DNA from: DASYTH01 sp045806965
Lineage (GTDB): Bacteria > Actinomycetota > Actinomycetes > Mycobacteriales > Pseudonocardiaceae
Length of the DNA: 64,000 bases
Assembly: GCA_045806965.1 (NCBI GenBank)
Contig: JBJMIG010000084.1
Span: 1-64,000, forward strand
Direction: 5' to 3'
A program made the position numbers and the translations under genes. Below are positions 33,105 to 42,482 of this stretch, in pieces (the stretch's first letter is position 1; the number at the start of each line of letters is the position of its first letter). Under the pieces are notes generated by a model. The model had not been told where the DNA came from. It ran no database searches and worked only from the letters and a program-made list of their open reading frames with translations.

Positions 33105-34966
33105 CCGCAGTGGCCCAGCAGACCGCCGCCATCACCACGACCACCGTGGCCAGCCGGGTACGTGCCAGAGCGGCCGCGACGCCGGACCGGATCGCCTTAC
33201 GGGAGAAGGACTTCGGCATCTGGCACCAGGTGAGCTGGCGGGAGTACTGGGAGCAGGCCGAACTGGTCGGGCACGCCCTGCTGGCGCTCGGCGTCGAGCC
33301 GGGCGACCGGGTCGCGGTGCACTCGGAGAATCGCAAGGAGTGGCTGTACAGCGACATCGGCGCGGTCGCGGTGCGCGCGGTGACCGTCGGTCTCTACCCG
33401 ACGAACCCGGCCGCCGAGGTGGAATACCTGTTGTCCCACTCCGGCGCTCGGATCCTGATCGCCGAGGACCAGGAGCAGGTGGACAAGGCGCTCGAGGTGC
33501 TCGACCGGCTGCCCGAGCTGGAGAAGATCGTCTACGTCGACCCACGTGGCATCCGGCACCGCTACACCGAGCCGAAGTTGTTGCCCTGGGAGGACTTCCT
33601 CGCGCTCGGTGCGGAGCACCGGAGGGCGCAGCCGGACGCGGTCGAGCGCCGGATGGCCGAGGCGACCGAGGACGACGTGCTCACCATGGTGTACACCTCG
33701 GGCACCACGGGGCCGCCCAAGGGCGCCATGCTCAGCGTGTCCAATGTGGAGTACTGCATCAAGGTGCTGGTCGAGGGCGGCGGGTTCACCTCACCGCCAC
33801 CGTCCGCTTCGGACGTGTCGCTGTCCTACCTGCCGCTGTGCCATGTCGCCGAGCGGATCTTCACCACCTGGTTCTCCGCCTGCTCCGGCATCCAGGTGCA
33901 CTTCGCCGAGTCGATCGACACCGTGCAGGCCAACCTGCGCGAGGTGCAGCCGACGATCCTGTTCGGGGTGCCGCGGATCTGGGAGAAGGTACTGGCCGGG
34001 GTGAACATCCGGGTGTCCTCGGCGAGCCGGCTCAAGCGCGCGTTCGGCCGGTTCTGGTTGCGGGTGGCGGACGGCATCGCGGAAACGCTGGTACGCACCG
34101 GCGGCCGGCACACCTTCTCCAGCCGGATCCGGTACGCGATCGGTTACCTGTTCTTCTTCCGCGCGCTGCGTGACCGGATCGGCATGCGCAAGGTGCGCTA
34201 CGCGGCGTCCGGGGCGGCGCCGATCGCGCCCGAGGTGCTGCGTTTCTTCATGGGCATCGGGGTGCCCATGCACGAGGTGTACGGGATGACCGAGAACTCC
34301 GCGATCGCCACGGCGAACCGGCCGGGGCGGGCCAAGGTGGGCACGGTCGGCGAGCCGCACCCCGAGGTCGAGTTACGCATCGATGAGACCACCGGCGAGA
34401 TCCTGACCCGGCACCCCGGCACGTTCACCGGCTACTGGCGGGATCCGGAGGCCACCAGCCGGGTCATGGACGCCGAGGGCTGGCTGCACACCGGCGACGT
34501 CGGCGAGTGGGTGGACGGTACCCACGTCAAGATCACCGACCGGATGAAGGACCTGATCGTCACCGCGGGCGGCAAGAACGTGGCGCCGTCCGAACTGGAG
34601 AACGCGCTGAAGGCCTCGCCGTTCATCAAGGAGGCCGTCGTGATCGGGGACCGGCGGCCATACCTGTCCGCGCTGGTCGGCATCGAGTTGGAGACGGTCG
34701 GGCACTGGGCGCAGACCCGCCGGCTGGCCTACACCACCTATCGGGACCTGGCCGAGAAGCCCGAGGTGCGCGCCCTCGTCCAGTCCATTCTGGACGGAGT
34801 GAACGCGCGGTTCGCGTCCGCCGAGCAGGTCAAGACGTTCGCCATGCTGCCCAAGGAGCTCGACCACGAGGACGGCGAGCTGACCGCGACGCAGAAGGTG
34901 AAGCGGTCGGCGATCGCGACCATGTTCGGCGAGCAGGTCGAAGCCATGTACCGGAACAAGCGATGA
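33101..34966 (+). CDS. Long-chain acyl-CoA synthetase-like AMP-binding ligase
   Basis: A 621-aa adenylate-forming enzyme of the FAA1/FadD15 class. The AMP-binding P-loop is YTSGTTGPPKGAM, followed by SYLPLCHVAERIF, YGMTENSAIAT, TGDVGEW and the ITDRMKDLIVTAGGKNVAPSELE hinge, with the catalytic Lys near LTATQKVKRSAI. It activates a carboxylic acid as acyl-AMP and then acyl-CoA. It sits between the transporter ATPases and permeases with 4-bp overlaps on both sides, so its substrate is probably what the transporter brings in. Confidence 0.9.
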   Translation: MTAVAQQTAAITTTTVASRVRARAAATPDRIALREKDFGIWHQVSWREYWEQAELVGHALLALGVEPGDRVAVHSENRKEWLYSDIGAVAVRAVTVGLYPTNPAAEVEYLLSHSGARILIAEDQEQVDKALEVLDRLPELEKIVYVDPRGIRHRYTEPKLLPWEDFLALGAEHRRAQPDAVERRMAEATEDDVLTMVYTSGTTGPPKGAMLSVSNVEYCIKVLVEGGGFTSPPPSASDVSLSYLPLCHVAERIFTTWFSACSGIQVHFAESIDTVQANLREVQPTILFGVPRIWEKVLAGVNIRVSSASRLKRAFGRFWLRVADGIAETLVRTGGRHTFSSRIRYAIGYLFFFRALRDRIGMRKVRYAASGAAPIAPEVLRFFMGIGVPMHEVYGMTENSAIATANRPGRAKVGTVGEPHPEVELRIDETTGEILTRHPGTFTGYWRDPEATSRVMDAEGWLHTGDVGEWVDGTHVKITDRMKDLIVTAGGKNVAPSELENALKASPFIKEAVVIGDRRPYLSALVGIELETVGHWAQTRRLAYTTYRDLAEKPEVRALVQSILDGVNARFASAEQVKTFAMLPKELDHEDGELTATQKVKRSAIATMFGEQVEAMYRNKR

Positions 34967-35850
34967 CCGAGCTGATCCAGAGCCTGGTCCGCGGACTCGG
35001 CAACGGCTCCGTGTACGCGCTGCTCGCCTTCGGCTTTGTGATCATCTACAAGTCGATGGGCGTGATCAGCTTCGCCCAGCCGGCGTTCATGCTGGCCGGT
35101 GCGGTGCTGGTGACCTACCTGGTCACCGGGATGAACTTCTACCTCGCGGTGATCGTCGCGGCGCTGCTGGTGGCCGGGCTCGGGGTCGGCGTCGAGCGGA
35201 CCGTGCTCCGGCCGATGATCGGCAAGCCGGTGTTCGTGATCTCGATCATCACGCTCGGCGTGGACATCGTGGTCCGGGTCGTGGTCAACGGCTACATCGG
35301 GCTGGACGTGCGCCCGCTGCGGGATCCCTGGCAGCTCAACACCTTGTCCGTGTTCGGCACCGAGGTGCAGCAGCGCTACCTGGTCATGTTCGGCACCACC
35401 ATGGTGCTGGTCGCGGTGCTGTTCGCGTTCTTCCGCTACTCCCGGATGGGCCTTGCCATGCGCGCGGCCGCGGTCGACCAGGAGGTGGCGCTGGCACAGG
35501 GCGTCTCGGTAGGCACGGTGTTCACGCTCTCCTGGGCGATCGCCGGGGCGCTGGCGGCGGTGGCCGGGGTGTTCGTGTCCACCGGCGCCGGGGTCGACCA
35601 GCAGCTGTGGATCATCGCGCTCAAGGCCCTCCCGGTGATCATCCTCGGCGGTCTCGACTCGCTCGGCGGAGCGGTGATCGCCGGCCTGGTCATCGGCGTG
35701 GTGGAGTCGCTTGTCGGAACCTACGGCCATGACATCGCGCCCTGGATGGGCGGCGAGTTCGCTCTGGTCACCCCGTACCTGGTGATGATGCTCGTGCTGC
35801 TGGTCCGGCCCTACGGGCTGTTCGGAACCCGTGAGGTGGTGCGGATATGA
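34963..35850 (+). CDS. ABC transporter permease, LivH type
   Basis: A 295-aa inner-membrane permease with about eight hydrophobic segments. LivH marks are GLGNGSVYALLAFGFVIIYK near the start, FAQPAFMLAG, MRAAAVDQEVALAQGVSV (the cytoplasmic coupling loop) and ILGGLDSLGGAVIAGLVIG. ATG 34963 overlaps the ligase stop (ATGA), and its own stop overlaps the next permease start. Confidence 0.93.
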   Translation: MTELIQSLVRGLGNGSVYALLAFGFVIIYKSMGVISFAQPAFMLAGAVLVTYLVTGMNFYLAVIVAALLVAGLGVGVERTVLRPMIGKPVFVISIITLGVDIVVRVVVNGYIGLDVRPLRDPWQLNTLSVFGTEVQQRYLVMFGTTMVLVAVLFAFFRYSRMGLAMRAAAVDQEVALAQGVSVGTVFTLSWAIAGALAAVAGVFVSTGAGVDQQLWIIALKALPVIILGGLDSLGGAVIAGLVIGVVESLVGTYGHDIAPWMGGEFALVTPYLVMMLVLLVRPYGLFGTREVVRI

Positions 35851-36965
35851 CCGCGACCCGGCTGCGCGGGCGGCCCGAGCTGTACACGTCCTACAAGCAG
35901 GACATGGCGCTGCTGAACACCACCCCGAAGAAGGTGTTCGTCGGGCTGCTGCTGGTGATCGCGCTGGTGCTGCCGTTCTCCCTCGAGGACGACGTGCTCC
36001 AGTTGCTGGCCACCGCATGCGTGTTCGCGATCGGCGCGATCGGGCTCAACATCGTCACCGGCTACGCCGGGCAGGTGTCCCTCGGCCACGCGTTCTTCCT
36101 CGCGCTTGGCGCCTACACCGCGGCGGTGATCTCGGGCGATCCGAACGGGCGTCAGCTCGGTTTCGGGATCACCGAACTGCCGGTCTGGCTGCTCGCCGCG
36201 GGCGTGGTGGCCGGACTTGCCGGCGCACTGGTCGCGCCGCTCGCGGTCCGGCTGCGCGGGCTGTATCTGGCGATCGTCACGCTCGGGCTGGTGTTCATCG
36301 GGCAGTTCGTGTTCCGGGAGTGGACCGACGTGGCCGGGCCGCCGGACATCGGCCGGGCGGCGCCGGTGCCCACCCTGTTCGGCACCCGGCTGGATGTCGA
36401 CGGCGATTCGCTCACCCGGGTGCAGCAGCTGTATTTGTTGATGCTGGCGCTGCTGCTGATCTTCGCCGTGCTCGCGCGGAACCTGGCGCGCTCGCGCACC
36501 GGGCGGGCGCTGGCCGCGATCCGGGACCGGGACATCGCCGCCGCGGTGATCGGGGTGAACCTCACCCGGTACAAGGTGATCGCGTTCGCGGTGTCCTCGT
36601 TCTACGCCGGGGTGGCCGGCTCGCTGCTCTACGTCATCCCGGCCTCGTTCACCCCTGGCAACTTCAACCTGCTGATGTCGGTGCAGTTCATCGCGATGAT
36701 CCTGATCGGCGGAGTGGCCACCATCTCCGGCTCGATCATGGGTGCGCTGTTCATCACGTTGCTGCCTCGGATCACCACCGAACTGCCCGCGGTGCTCCCG
36801 TTCATCACCGACAGCGCGACGGGCGAGGGGATCACCGTTGTTCAGGTCGAGGCGATCCTCTACGGCCTGCTGATCATCCTGTTCCTGCTCTTCGAACCGA
36901 GAGGCCTGTTCGGAATATGGGTTCGTATAAGGAATTACTGGAAGGCATGGCCGTTCTCGTATTAG
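35847..36965 (+). CDS. ABC transporter permease, LivM type
   Basis: A 372-aa permease with about ten membrane segments. LivM marks are GLNIVTGYAGQVSLGHAFFLALGAYTAA (read in two parts), LRGLYLAIVTLGLVFI, the coupling loop AIRDRDIAAAVIGVNL, and MILIGGVATISGS. A long cytoplasmic N-terminus of about 30 residues is present. It pairs with the LivH protein to form the membrane channel. ATG 35847 overlaps the livH stop. Confidence 0.93.
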   Translation: MTATRLRGRPELYTSYKQDMALLNTTPKKVFVGLLLVIALVLPFSLEDDVLQLLATACVFAIGAIGLNIVTGYAGQVSLGHAFFLALGAYTAAVISGDPNGRQLGFGITELPVWLLAAGVVAGLAGALVAPLAVRLRGLYLAIVTLGLVFIGQFVFREWTDVAGPPDIGRAAPVPTLFGTRLDVDGDSLTRVQQLYLLMLALLLIFAVLARNLARSRTGRALAAIRDRDIAAAVIGVNLTRYKVIAFAVSSFYAGVAGSLLYVIPASFTPGNFNLLMSVQFIAMILIGGVATISGSIMGALFITLLPRITTELPAVLPFITDSATGEGITVVQVEAILYGLLIILFLLFEPRGLFGIWVRIRNYWKAWPFSY

Positions 36966-36987
36966 CGCGGCCTGGAAGGAGCGTCAC

Positions 36988-38289
36988 ATGACCGCACAAC
37001 GACGTTTGGTCGCGGCGCTGGCGGTGCCCCTCGCACTGGCCATGCTGGTCGCCGGATGTCGGGCCAAGGAGTCCACCGCCCCGCAGTCGGGCAAGGAGGG
37101 CGTCCAGGTCGACTTCGGGGTCACCAACGAACCGTGCAAGGACGCGGTGGACAAGAACAAGGGCTGCATCTACCTGGGCACCATGTCCGACCTCACCGAG
37201 GGACCGTTCAAGGCGCTCGCGGTGCCGATCACCGACGCGCAGAAGGCGTTCTGGAAGCGGGTGAACCAGCAGGGCGGGATCGGCGGCTATGAGGTCGACG
37301 TGACCACCTACGTCAAGGACAACAAGTACAACCCGCAGATCGAGAACCAGGTCTACCAGGAGATCAAGCCGAAGATCCTGGCCATCGCGCAGACCCTCGG
37401 CTCGCCGACCACCGCGGCCATTCTGCCGGACCTGAAGGCGAGCAACATCGTCGCGGTGCCGGCGTCGTGGACCTCGTTCTGGGGCGTCGAGGACGTGATC
37501 CTGGAGTCCGGCATCAACTACTGCATGGAGTCCATGAACTCGGTCGACTACGCCAAAGACAAGCTCGGTGTGAAGACCGTGATGGCGGTGCACCTCGCCG
37601 GTGACTACGGCGACGACGCCGCGGCCGGCGCCAAGATCGCCGCCCAGAAGGACGGCCTGACCTTCACCGACGTGAAAACCGCCACCGGGCAGGACAATCA
37701 GGGCGGTGCCATCGACGCGATCGTGAACGGCAAGCCGGACCTGGTGATCCTGACCAACAGCCCGACCGACGCGGCGGTGATCATCGGCCAGACCGCGGCC
37801 CGCGGGTTCAAGGGCAAGTTCATCGGCACCGGCCCGACCTGGAATCCCGGTCTGTTGCAGAGCCCGGCCGCGGCCGCGATCAAGGCGCTGTACCTACAGT
37901 CCGGCCCGTGGCAGCCGTTCGGCGCGGACACCCCTGGGCACAAGGCGATGCGCGACGCGCTCGGCAAGGTGGCGCCCAACGACGGCTACACCTCCGGCTG
38001 GGTGTGGTCCTACCCGCTGAAGGCGGCACTGACCAAGGCCGCCGAGAACAAGGACCTGACCAGGGCCGGTCTGCTCAAGGCGGTGAAGTCGCTGAAGGAG
38101 GTCGACTACGAGGGCATGCTGCCCAAGGGTGCCGGCAACTACAACGGTTCGCCCAACGACACCGTGTTCCGGCAGAGCCAGATCGCCAAGCCGGACGCCG
38201 CCGCGGCGTCCGGGGTCACGGTGATCGAGCCGATGTTCAGCGGCCCGACCGCCAAGGACTACAACTTCACGAAGCCCTGTTACCAGTAG
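36988..38289 (+). CDS. Branched-chain-amino-acid-type substrate-binding lipoprotein
   Basis: A 433-aa periplasmic-binding-protein-like lipoprotein (lipobox MLVAGC near residue 24) of the peripla_BP_6/LivK class. The mature part starts after a short charged linker; GTMSDLTEGPFKALAVPITD and INQQGGIGG-like VNQQGGIGGYEVD are the typical first strands. It captures the imported substrate outside the cell. The ligand is unknown; the coupled acyl-CoA ligase argues for a carboxylate rather than a plain amino acid. It is the last gene of the operon and is followed by a hairpin. Confidence 0.9.
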   Translation: MTAQRRLVAALAVPLALAMLVAGCRAKESTAPQSGKEGVQVDFGVTNEPCKDAVDKNKGCIYLGTMSDLTEGPFKALAVPITDAQKAFWKRVNQQGGIGGYEVDVTTYVKDNKYNPQIENQVYQEIKPKILAIAQTLGSPTTAAILPDLKASNIVAVPASWTSFWGVEDVILESGINYCMESMNSVDYAKDKLGVKTVMAVHLAGDYGDDAAAGAKIAAQKDGLTFTDVKTATGQDNQGGAIDAIVNGKPDLVILTNSPTDAAVIIGQTAARGFKGKFIGTGPTWNPGLLQSPAAAAIKALYLQSGPWQPFGADTPGHKAMRDALGKVAPNDGYTSGWVWSYPLKAALTKAAENKDLTRAGLLKAVKSLKEVDYEGMLPKGAGNYNGSPNDTVFRQSQIAKPDAAAASGVTVIEPMFSGPTAKDYNFTKPCYQ

Positions 38290-38293
38290 CGGA

Positions 38294-38339
38294 CCGAGCC
38301 GAAGGCCGGGTGCGCCGCAACCGGCCTTCGGCGGCTCGG
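38294..38339 (+). terminator. Terminator hairpin after the transporter operon
   Basis: GAAGGCCGG (38301-38309) pairs with CCGGCCTTC (38321-38329) around an 11-base loop. The flanking CCGAGCC and GGCTCGG can extend the stem across a small bulge. It begins 5 bases after the last stop and has no T tract, as is common in actinomycetes. Confidence 0.75.
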
Positions 38340-38348
38340 AAAGTTGAC

Positions 38349-38400
38349 ATCGCAACGACCGTACGTGATCCGCGCGCGCCGGCTCGAGGCGCGTTGCGAT
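38349..38400. repeat. Spaced inverted repeat before the precorrin methyltransferase
   Basis: ATCGCAACG (38349-38357) and CGTTGCGAT (38392-38400) are perfect 9-bp inverted repeats separated by 34 bases. A TTGACA hexamer (38344-38349) abuts the first arm. It may be a split operator or an RNA stem-loop. Confidence 0.5.
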
Positions 38401-38546
38401 ACGAAAGGTGATTTTCACTCGAGTTTGACGAGGCAAACTGTCACGTTCGGTGGCAGTCGCCGTCCGCCGGTCACGTTACGCGGTTGACTCGAAACGATTG
38501 ACCTTGGTCGCTGCCGCCACGGGCCGGCGCGTGATCGAATGTTGGC

Positions 38547-39800
38547 ATGACCGCGACCGTGACCGTCATCGGCGTGGACGGGCGCAGCATCCCACCCGGT
38601 ACCGGCCCGACGTTCGCTGCCGCACGGCTCTTCGCCGGTCGCCGGGTGCTGCTGGACCGGGTGGCCGCCATGTGTCCGGAGGTGGACGGGCCGAGCGGTG
38701 CCCGCATGCTGGAGCTGGACGGGGTCGGTGTTCCGGCGGCCGTGCTCGATGCGCTGACCGCCTCGGTGCGCGCCGGCGAGCCGGCGGTGCTGCTCACCCA
38801 CGGCGATCCCGGTTTCTACGGGGCGCTGCGCCAGTTGCGCGAGCGCGGTCTGCCGATCGTGAGCTGGCCATCGGTTTCCTGCCTGCAACGGGTGGCCGCG
38901 CTGATCCAGCGGCCGTGGGATGACGTGTCGGTGGTCAGCGCGCGCGGATTGGACTTCGGCCCCGCGGTGAACGTGTGCCGGGCGCGCCGGGCGGTCGCGG
39001 TGCTCACCGCGCCGGGCGCCGGTCCGGCCGAGCTCGCCGCCGCACTGGACGGCTGGCGGCGCACCCTGGTCGTGCTCGAGGACTACGGTGGCCCGGATGA
39101 GAAGTTGTCCATTGTGGACACCGTGGAGGCCGCCGGGCGAGACTGGCACGTGCCGAACATCGTGCTGTGCCTGGCCGATCCCGAGGGGTTCGGCCGGGAG
39201 AGTTGGCTGGCCGGCGGTGAACTCATCCCGCCGGCCGAGGGCTGGGCGCTGGACGAGGACCGGTTCGCGCACCGCGAGGGCCTCGGCAGCCCGCCGGAGG
39301 TGCGGGCACTGGCGCTGGCCAAGCTGGCCCCGCGGCCGGGCACCCTGGTCTGGGACGTGTTCGCCGGCTCGGGTGCGGCGGGCATCGAGGCGGCCCGGAT
39401 GGGCGCGGCGGTGCTCGCCGTGGAGAGCGACCAGGGCCTGTGCGTGCGGATCGTGGCCAACGCGGGCGCGCATGGCGTGGATGTTCGGCTGGTCGAGGGC
39501 GATCTGCCGGACGCGCTCACCGGTCTGCCGAGGCCGGATGCGATCTTGGTCGGCACGGCACGGCCGGACGTCGTGCGCCGGTGCGCCGGGGTCGGGGCCT
39601 GCCGGGTGGTGGTCGTGGTGCACGAGCTCGAGGGCATCGGCCCGGCCCGGGACGCGCTGGCGGACAACGGCTTCACGGTCGGCGGCTGCCAGCTTTCCGC
39701 CGCACCCCTCGAAGGTCTGGCCGGCGGCGGCGCGGCGGTGGGCGCGGCCGGCTCCACGTTTCTGCTCTGGGGCGTGCAGCACCGGATATACCTTCCGTAG
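38547..39800 (+). CDS. Precorrin-6Y C5,15-methyltransferase (CobL/CbiET-like)
   Basis: A 417-aa protein fused from two methyltransferase domains, as in CobL, which methylates C5 and C15 and decarboxylates precorrin-6Y in cobalamin synthesis. The CbiE-type first half has LLTHGDPGFYGALRQL and SCLQRVAALIQRPWDD. The CbiT-type second half has LVWDVFAGSGAAGIEAARMG and AVESDQGLCVRIVANA. ATG 38547 is the start. No other cobalamin gene or cobalamin riboswitch is seen nearby, so this is a lone cob gene, as in several actinobacteria. Confidence 0.88.
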   Translation: MTATVTVIGVDGRSIPPGTGPTFAAARLFAGRRVLLDRVAAMCPEVDGPSGARMLELDGVGVPAAVLDALTASVRAGEPAVLLTHGDPGFYGALRQLRERGLPIVSWPSVSCLQRVAALIQRPWDDVSVVSARGLDFGPAVNVCRARRAVAVLTAPGAGPAELAAALDGWRRTLVVLEDYGGPDEKLSIVDTVEAAGRDWHVPNIVLCLADPEGFGRESWLAGGELIPPAEGWALDEDRFAHREGLGSPPEVRALALAKLAPRPGTLVWDVFAGSGAAGIEAARMGAAVLAVESDQGLCVRIVANAGAHGVDVRLVEGDLPDALTGLPRPDAILVGTARPDVVRRCAGVGACRVVVVVHELEGIGPARDALADNGFTVGGCQLSAAPLEGLAGGGAAVGAAGSTFLLWGVQHRIYLP

Positions 39801-40150
39801 CCGGATGAGGCGCACTCGAAGAACGAGAATGTTCGCGCCGAGGTCATGGACCATGAGCGTGGGTTCACCGACAAGCCGTCGGCGCCGCGTCTGGTCCACA
39901 CGCGATGCCTTTACGCCAATGTCCGCGCTACGGCGGCATCGCCTGTCGGGCAACGTGAACCCGGGTCGGTGGATCTACGGAGAGTAGTAATCGTCACGGG
40001 GACGTTTACCCACCGCTCCGCAAGGCAACTTCCTGCCCGTGAAGTGGGCCGGTGGACGCGATGCCGCGTGCCGAGCCGGGCCACCCGTGCGTGGCCTTGG
40101 TGACCGCACCGGACGTGATGGATGTCGTGGCGAAGGTGGTGGGTGCCGGT
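39801..40150. other. Gap between cobL-like and glycosyltransferase genes
   Basis: About 350 bases. The frame of the following glycosyltransferase is open back to a GTG at 40052, but residues before 40151 are not family-like. GGAGAGTAGTAATCGTCACG lies near 39978-39997 and may be part of a promoter. I see no clear terminator or RNA. Confidence 0.3.
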
Positions 40151-41125
40151 ATGAGCAGCCGATTGCGAGTCCTGGTCTGGCATGTGCACAGCACCTGGCT
40201 GGATGCCTTCGTCCAGGGCGGGCACGAGTACCTGTTGCCGACCTTGCCCGAGGGCGGCCCGTGGGGAGCCGGTCGGGCGGGACGGAGCCTGCCGGCCTCG
40301 GTGCACGAGGTTCCGGTGCCGAGATTGGCAGACACCGACATCGACGTCGTCGTGCTGCAACGGCCCGAGGAGCTTCGGCTCACCGCCGACTGGCTGCGCC
40401 GCGAGCCCGGCCGCGAGCTGCCGGCGATCTACGTCGAGCACGACGTACCAGGCGCCGAGGTGCCGAACAGCCGGCATCCGGTGGCCGACCGCCGCGACCT
40501 CACCCTGGTACACGTCACGCACTTCAACGAGACGATGTGGGACGCGGGTACCACGATGACCACCGTCATCGAGCCCGGCGTGCTCGACCCGGGTGATCGC
40601 TACACCGGCGAGCTGGCCAGGGCCGCCGTGGTGGTCGACGACCCGATCCGGCGCTGGCGGATGACCGGTACCGACCTGCTGCCCCGGTTCGCCGAGGGTG
40701 CCGAGCTGGACGTGTTCGGCACGGGCCTTGGCGAGCTGAACCGCGAGCTGCGGATCGGCGAGCACCGGCTGCACGCGGTCGCCGATCTGCCGGCCGGACA
40801 ACTCCACGAGGCGATGGCCCGGCGCCGGGTGTATCTGCACCCGATGCGCTGGACCTCGCTCGGGCTGTCCCTGATCGAGGCCATGCACCTCGGCATGCCG
40901 GTGGTGGCCTTGGCTTCGACCGAGGTGGTCCGGGCGGTGCCGCCGGAGGCGGGTGTGGTGTCCACCCGGATCGACGACCTGACCGACACGTTGCGCGAGC
41001 TGATGCAGGATCGTCCGATGGCCCGCCAGCTCGGCAAGCAGGCCCGCGAGCACGCACTGTCCCGCTACGGGCTCGACGCGTTCCTGCTTCGCTGGGATGA
41101 CCTGCTCCGGCACACCGCGCGATGA
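40151..41125 (+). CDS. Glycosyltransferase (GT4-like), first of a pair
   Basis: A 324-aa glycosyltransferase with a Rossmann-type start RVLVWHVHSTWLDAFVQGGHE, a YVEHDVPGAEVPNSRHP segment, VTHFNETMWDAG and the nucleotide-sugar site YLHPMRWTSLGLSLIEAMHLGMPVVAL (read in two parts; the EAM Glu is the family's phosphate-site acid). ATG 40151 with GGTGGG upstream is the likely start; GTG 40052 is possible. Its stop overlaps the next glycosyltransferase by 4 bases, so the two probably act in one pathway. Donor and acceptor are unknown. Confidence 0.75.
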   Translation: MSSRLRVLVWHVHSTWLDAFVQGGHEYLLPTLPEGGPWGAGRAGRSLPASVHEVPVPRLADTDIDVVVLQRPEELRLTADWLRREPGRELPAIYVEHDVPGAEVPNSRHPVADRRDLTLVHVTHFNETMWDAGTTMTTVIEPGVLDPGDRYTGELARAAVVVDDPIRRWRMTGTDLLPRFAEGAELDVFGTGLGELNRELRIGEHRLHAVADLPAGQLHEAMARRRVYLHPMRWTSLGLSLIEAMHLGMPVVALASTEVVRAVPPEAGVVSTRIDDLTDTLRELMQDRPMARQLGKQAREHALSRYGLDAFLLRWDDLLRHTAR

Positions 41126-42330
41126 GGGAGCCGCAGCCGCGGACGCTCAAGATCGGAATGGTTTCCGCGCACACCATCCCGTCGCACGTCGCCGAGCTGG
41201 CCGCGGCGGTGTCCCGGTTGGGGCACGAGGTGACCGTCTACACCAGGCGGGATCGCCCCGAGCAGCCCGAAACCGTGCGAACCGCGGCCGGCTACCGGGT
41301 CGCGCACCTCGCCGCGGGACCGGCCGAGCCGGTGCCGAAGGACGAGCTGCTGCCGCACCTCAACGAGTTCGCCCGCCTACTGGTCAGGCGGGTGAACCGG
41401 GATCGGCCGGACGTGCTGCACGCGCACTTCTGGATGTCCGGCATGGTCGCCTCGCTGGTCGGTCGGGCGCTGGACATTCCGATGGTGCAGACGTTTCACG
41501 CGCTCGGCGTGGTCAAGCGCCGGTACCTGGGCATGGCCGACACCAGCCCGGAGAGCCGGATCGCGATCGAGCGAGCGGTCAGCCGCTCGGCCACCCGGAT
41601 CGCGGCGACCTGCACGGACGAGGTGTTCGAGCTGGTCAGGATGGGCGTGCGGCGGGAGAAGATCTCCGTGGTGCCAGGAGGGGTGGACACCGGGCATTTC
41701 ACCCAGGAAGGTCCACAGGCGACGAAGGATGCACCCCACCGGCTGCTGAGCGTCGGCGAGTTGGTGCCGCGCAAGGGTTTCAGCGACCTGGTCGACGCGC
41801 TGCCGGGACTGCCGGACACCGAGCTGGTGATCGCCGGCGGGCCGCGGGCCGATCGGGTGGCGCAGGACCCGGAGGCGAAGCGGCTGCTCGAGCGGGCCGC
41901 CCTGCTCGGCGTCGCCGGCCGGCTGCGGCTGGCCGGCCGGGTGTCCCACGGCGACCTGCCGGCCATGCTGCGTTCGGCCGACGTGGTGGCCTGCCTACCG
42001 TGGTACGAGCCGTTCGGGTTGGTCGCGCTCGAGGCGATGGCGTGCGGCGTCCCGGTCGTGTGCTCCGCGGTCGGCGGGCTGAAGGACACCGTGGTGGACG
42101 GGATCACCGGGGTGCACGTGCCGCCGAGACAACCGCGCGCGCTGGTGCCCGTGCTGCGCCGGCTGCTGGCGAACCCGGCCGAGCGAGCACAGCTCGGCGC
42201 GGCCGGCTGTGACCGGGCGCGGTCGCGCTACACCTGGGACCGGGTGGCGCAAGACACCGTGCGCACTTATCTGCGTTGTCCCGGCCTCGCCGGTTCGCTG
42301 GACGGCCAAGCGGCGGGTGCGGCACTGTAG
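41122..42330 (+). CDS. Glycosyltransferase, GT4 family, second of a pair
   Basis: A 402-aa retaining glycosyltransferase with two Rossmann domains: IGMVSAHTIPSHVAELAAAV with an AAAVSRLGHEVTVYTRR strand, DVLHAHFWMSGMVASLVG, VVPGGVDTGHF, the donor-binding LLSVGELVPRKGFSDLVDAL, and the EX7E motif in YEPFGLVALEAMACGVPVV. It resembles enzymes that move mannose, glucose or GlcNAc to lipids or small acceptors. It is coupled to the upstream glycosyltransferase. Substrate unknown. Confidence 0.85.
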   Translation: MREPQPRTLKIGMVSAHTIPSHVAELAAAVSRLGHEVTVYTRRDRPEQPETVRTAAGYRVAHLAAGPAEPVPKDELLPHLNEFARLLVRRVNRDRPDVLHAHFWMSGMVASLVGRALDIPMVQTFHALGVVKRRYLGMADTSPESRIAIERAVSRSATRIAATCTDEVFELVRMGVRREKISVVPGGVDTGHFTQEGPQATKDAPHRLLSVGELVPRKGFSDLVDALPGLPDTELVIAGGPRADRVAQDPEAKRLLERAALLGVAGRLRLAGRVSHGDLPAMLRSADVVACLPWYEPFGLVALEAMACGVPVVCSAVGGLKDTVVDGITGVHVPPRQPRALVPVLRRLLANPAERAQLGAAGCDRARSRYTWDRVAQDTVRTYLRCPGLAGSLDGQAAGAAL

Positions 42331-42482
42331 TCGACCGGATTGGCGGTACCGCGGCCGGCGGCACCCGTCGGCCGCGGTAATGAGTACCGGAACCATGTCA
42401 CAGTTGGGCAACGGAATCCATTGTCGACCATGAACTGTATGCAGTATGGTCCGACAACTCCGCACCGAACCGGGAGGGGACC

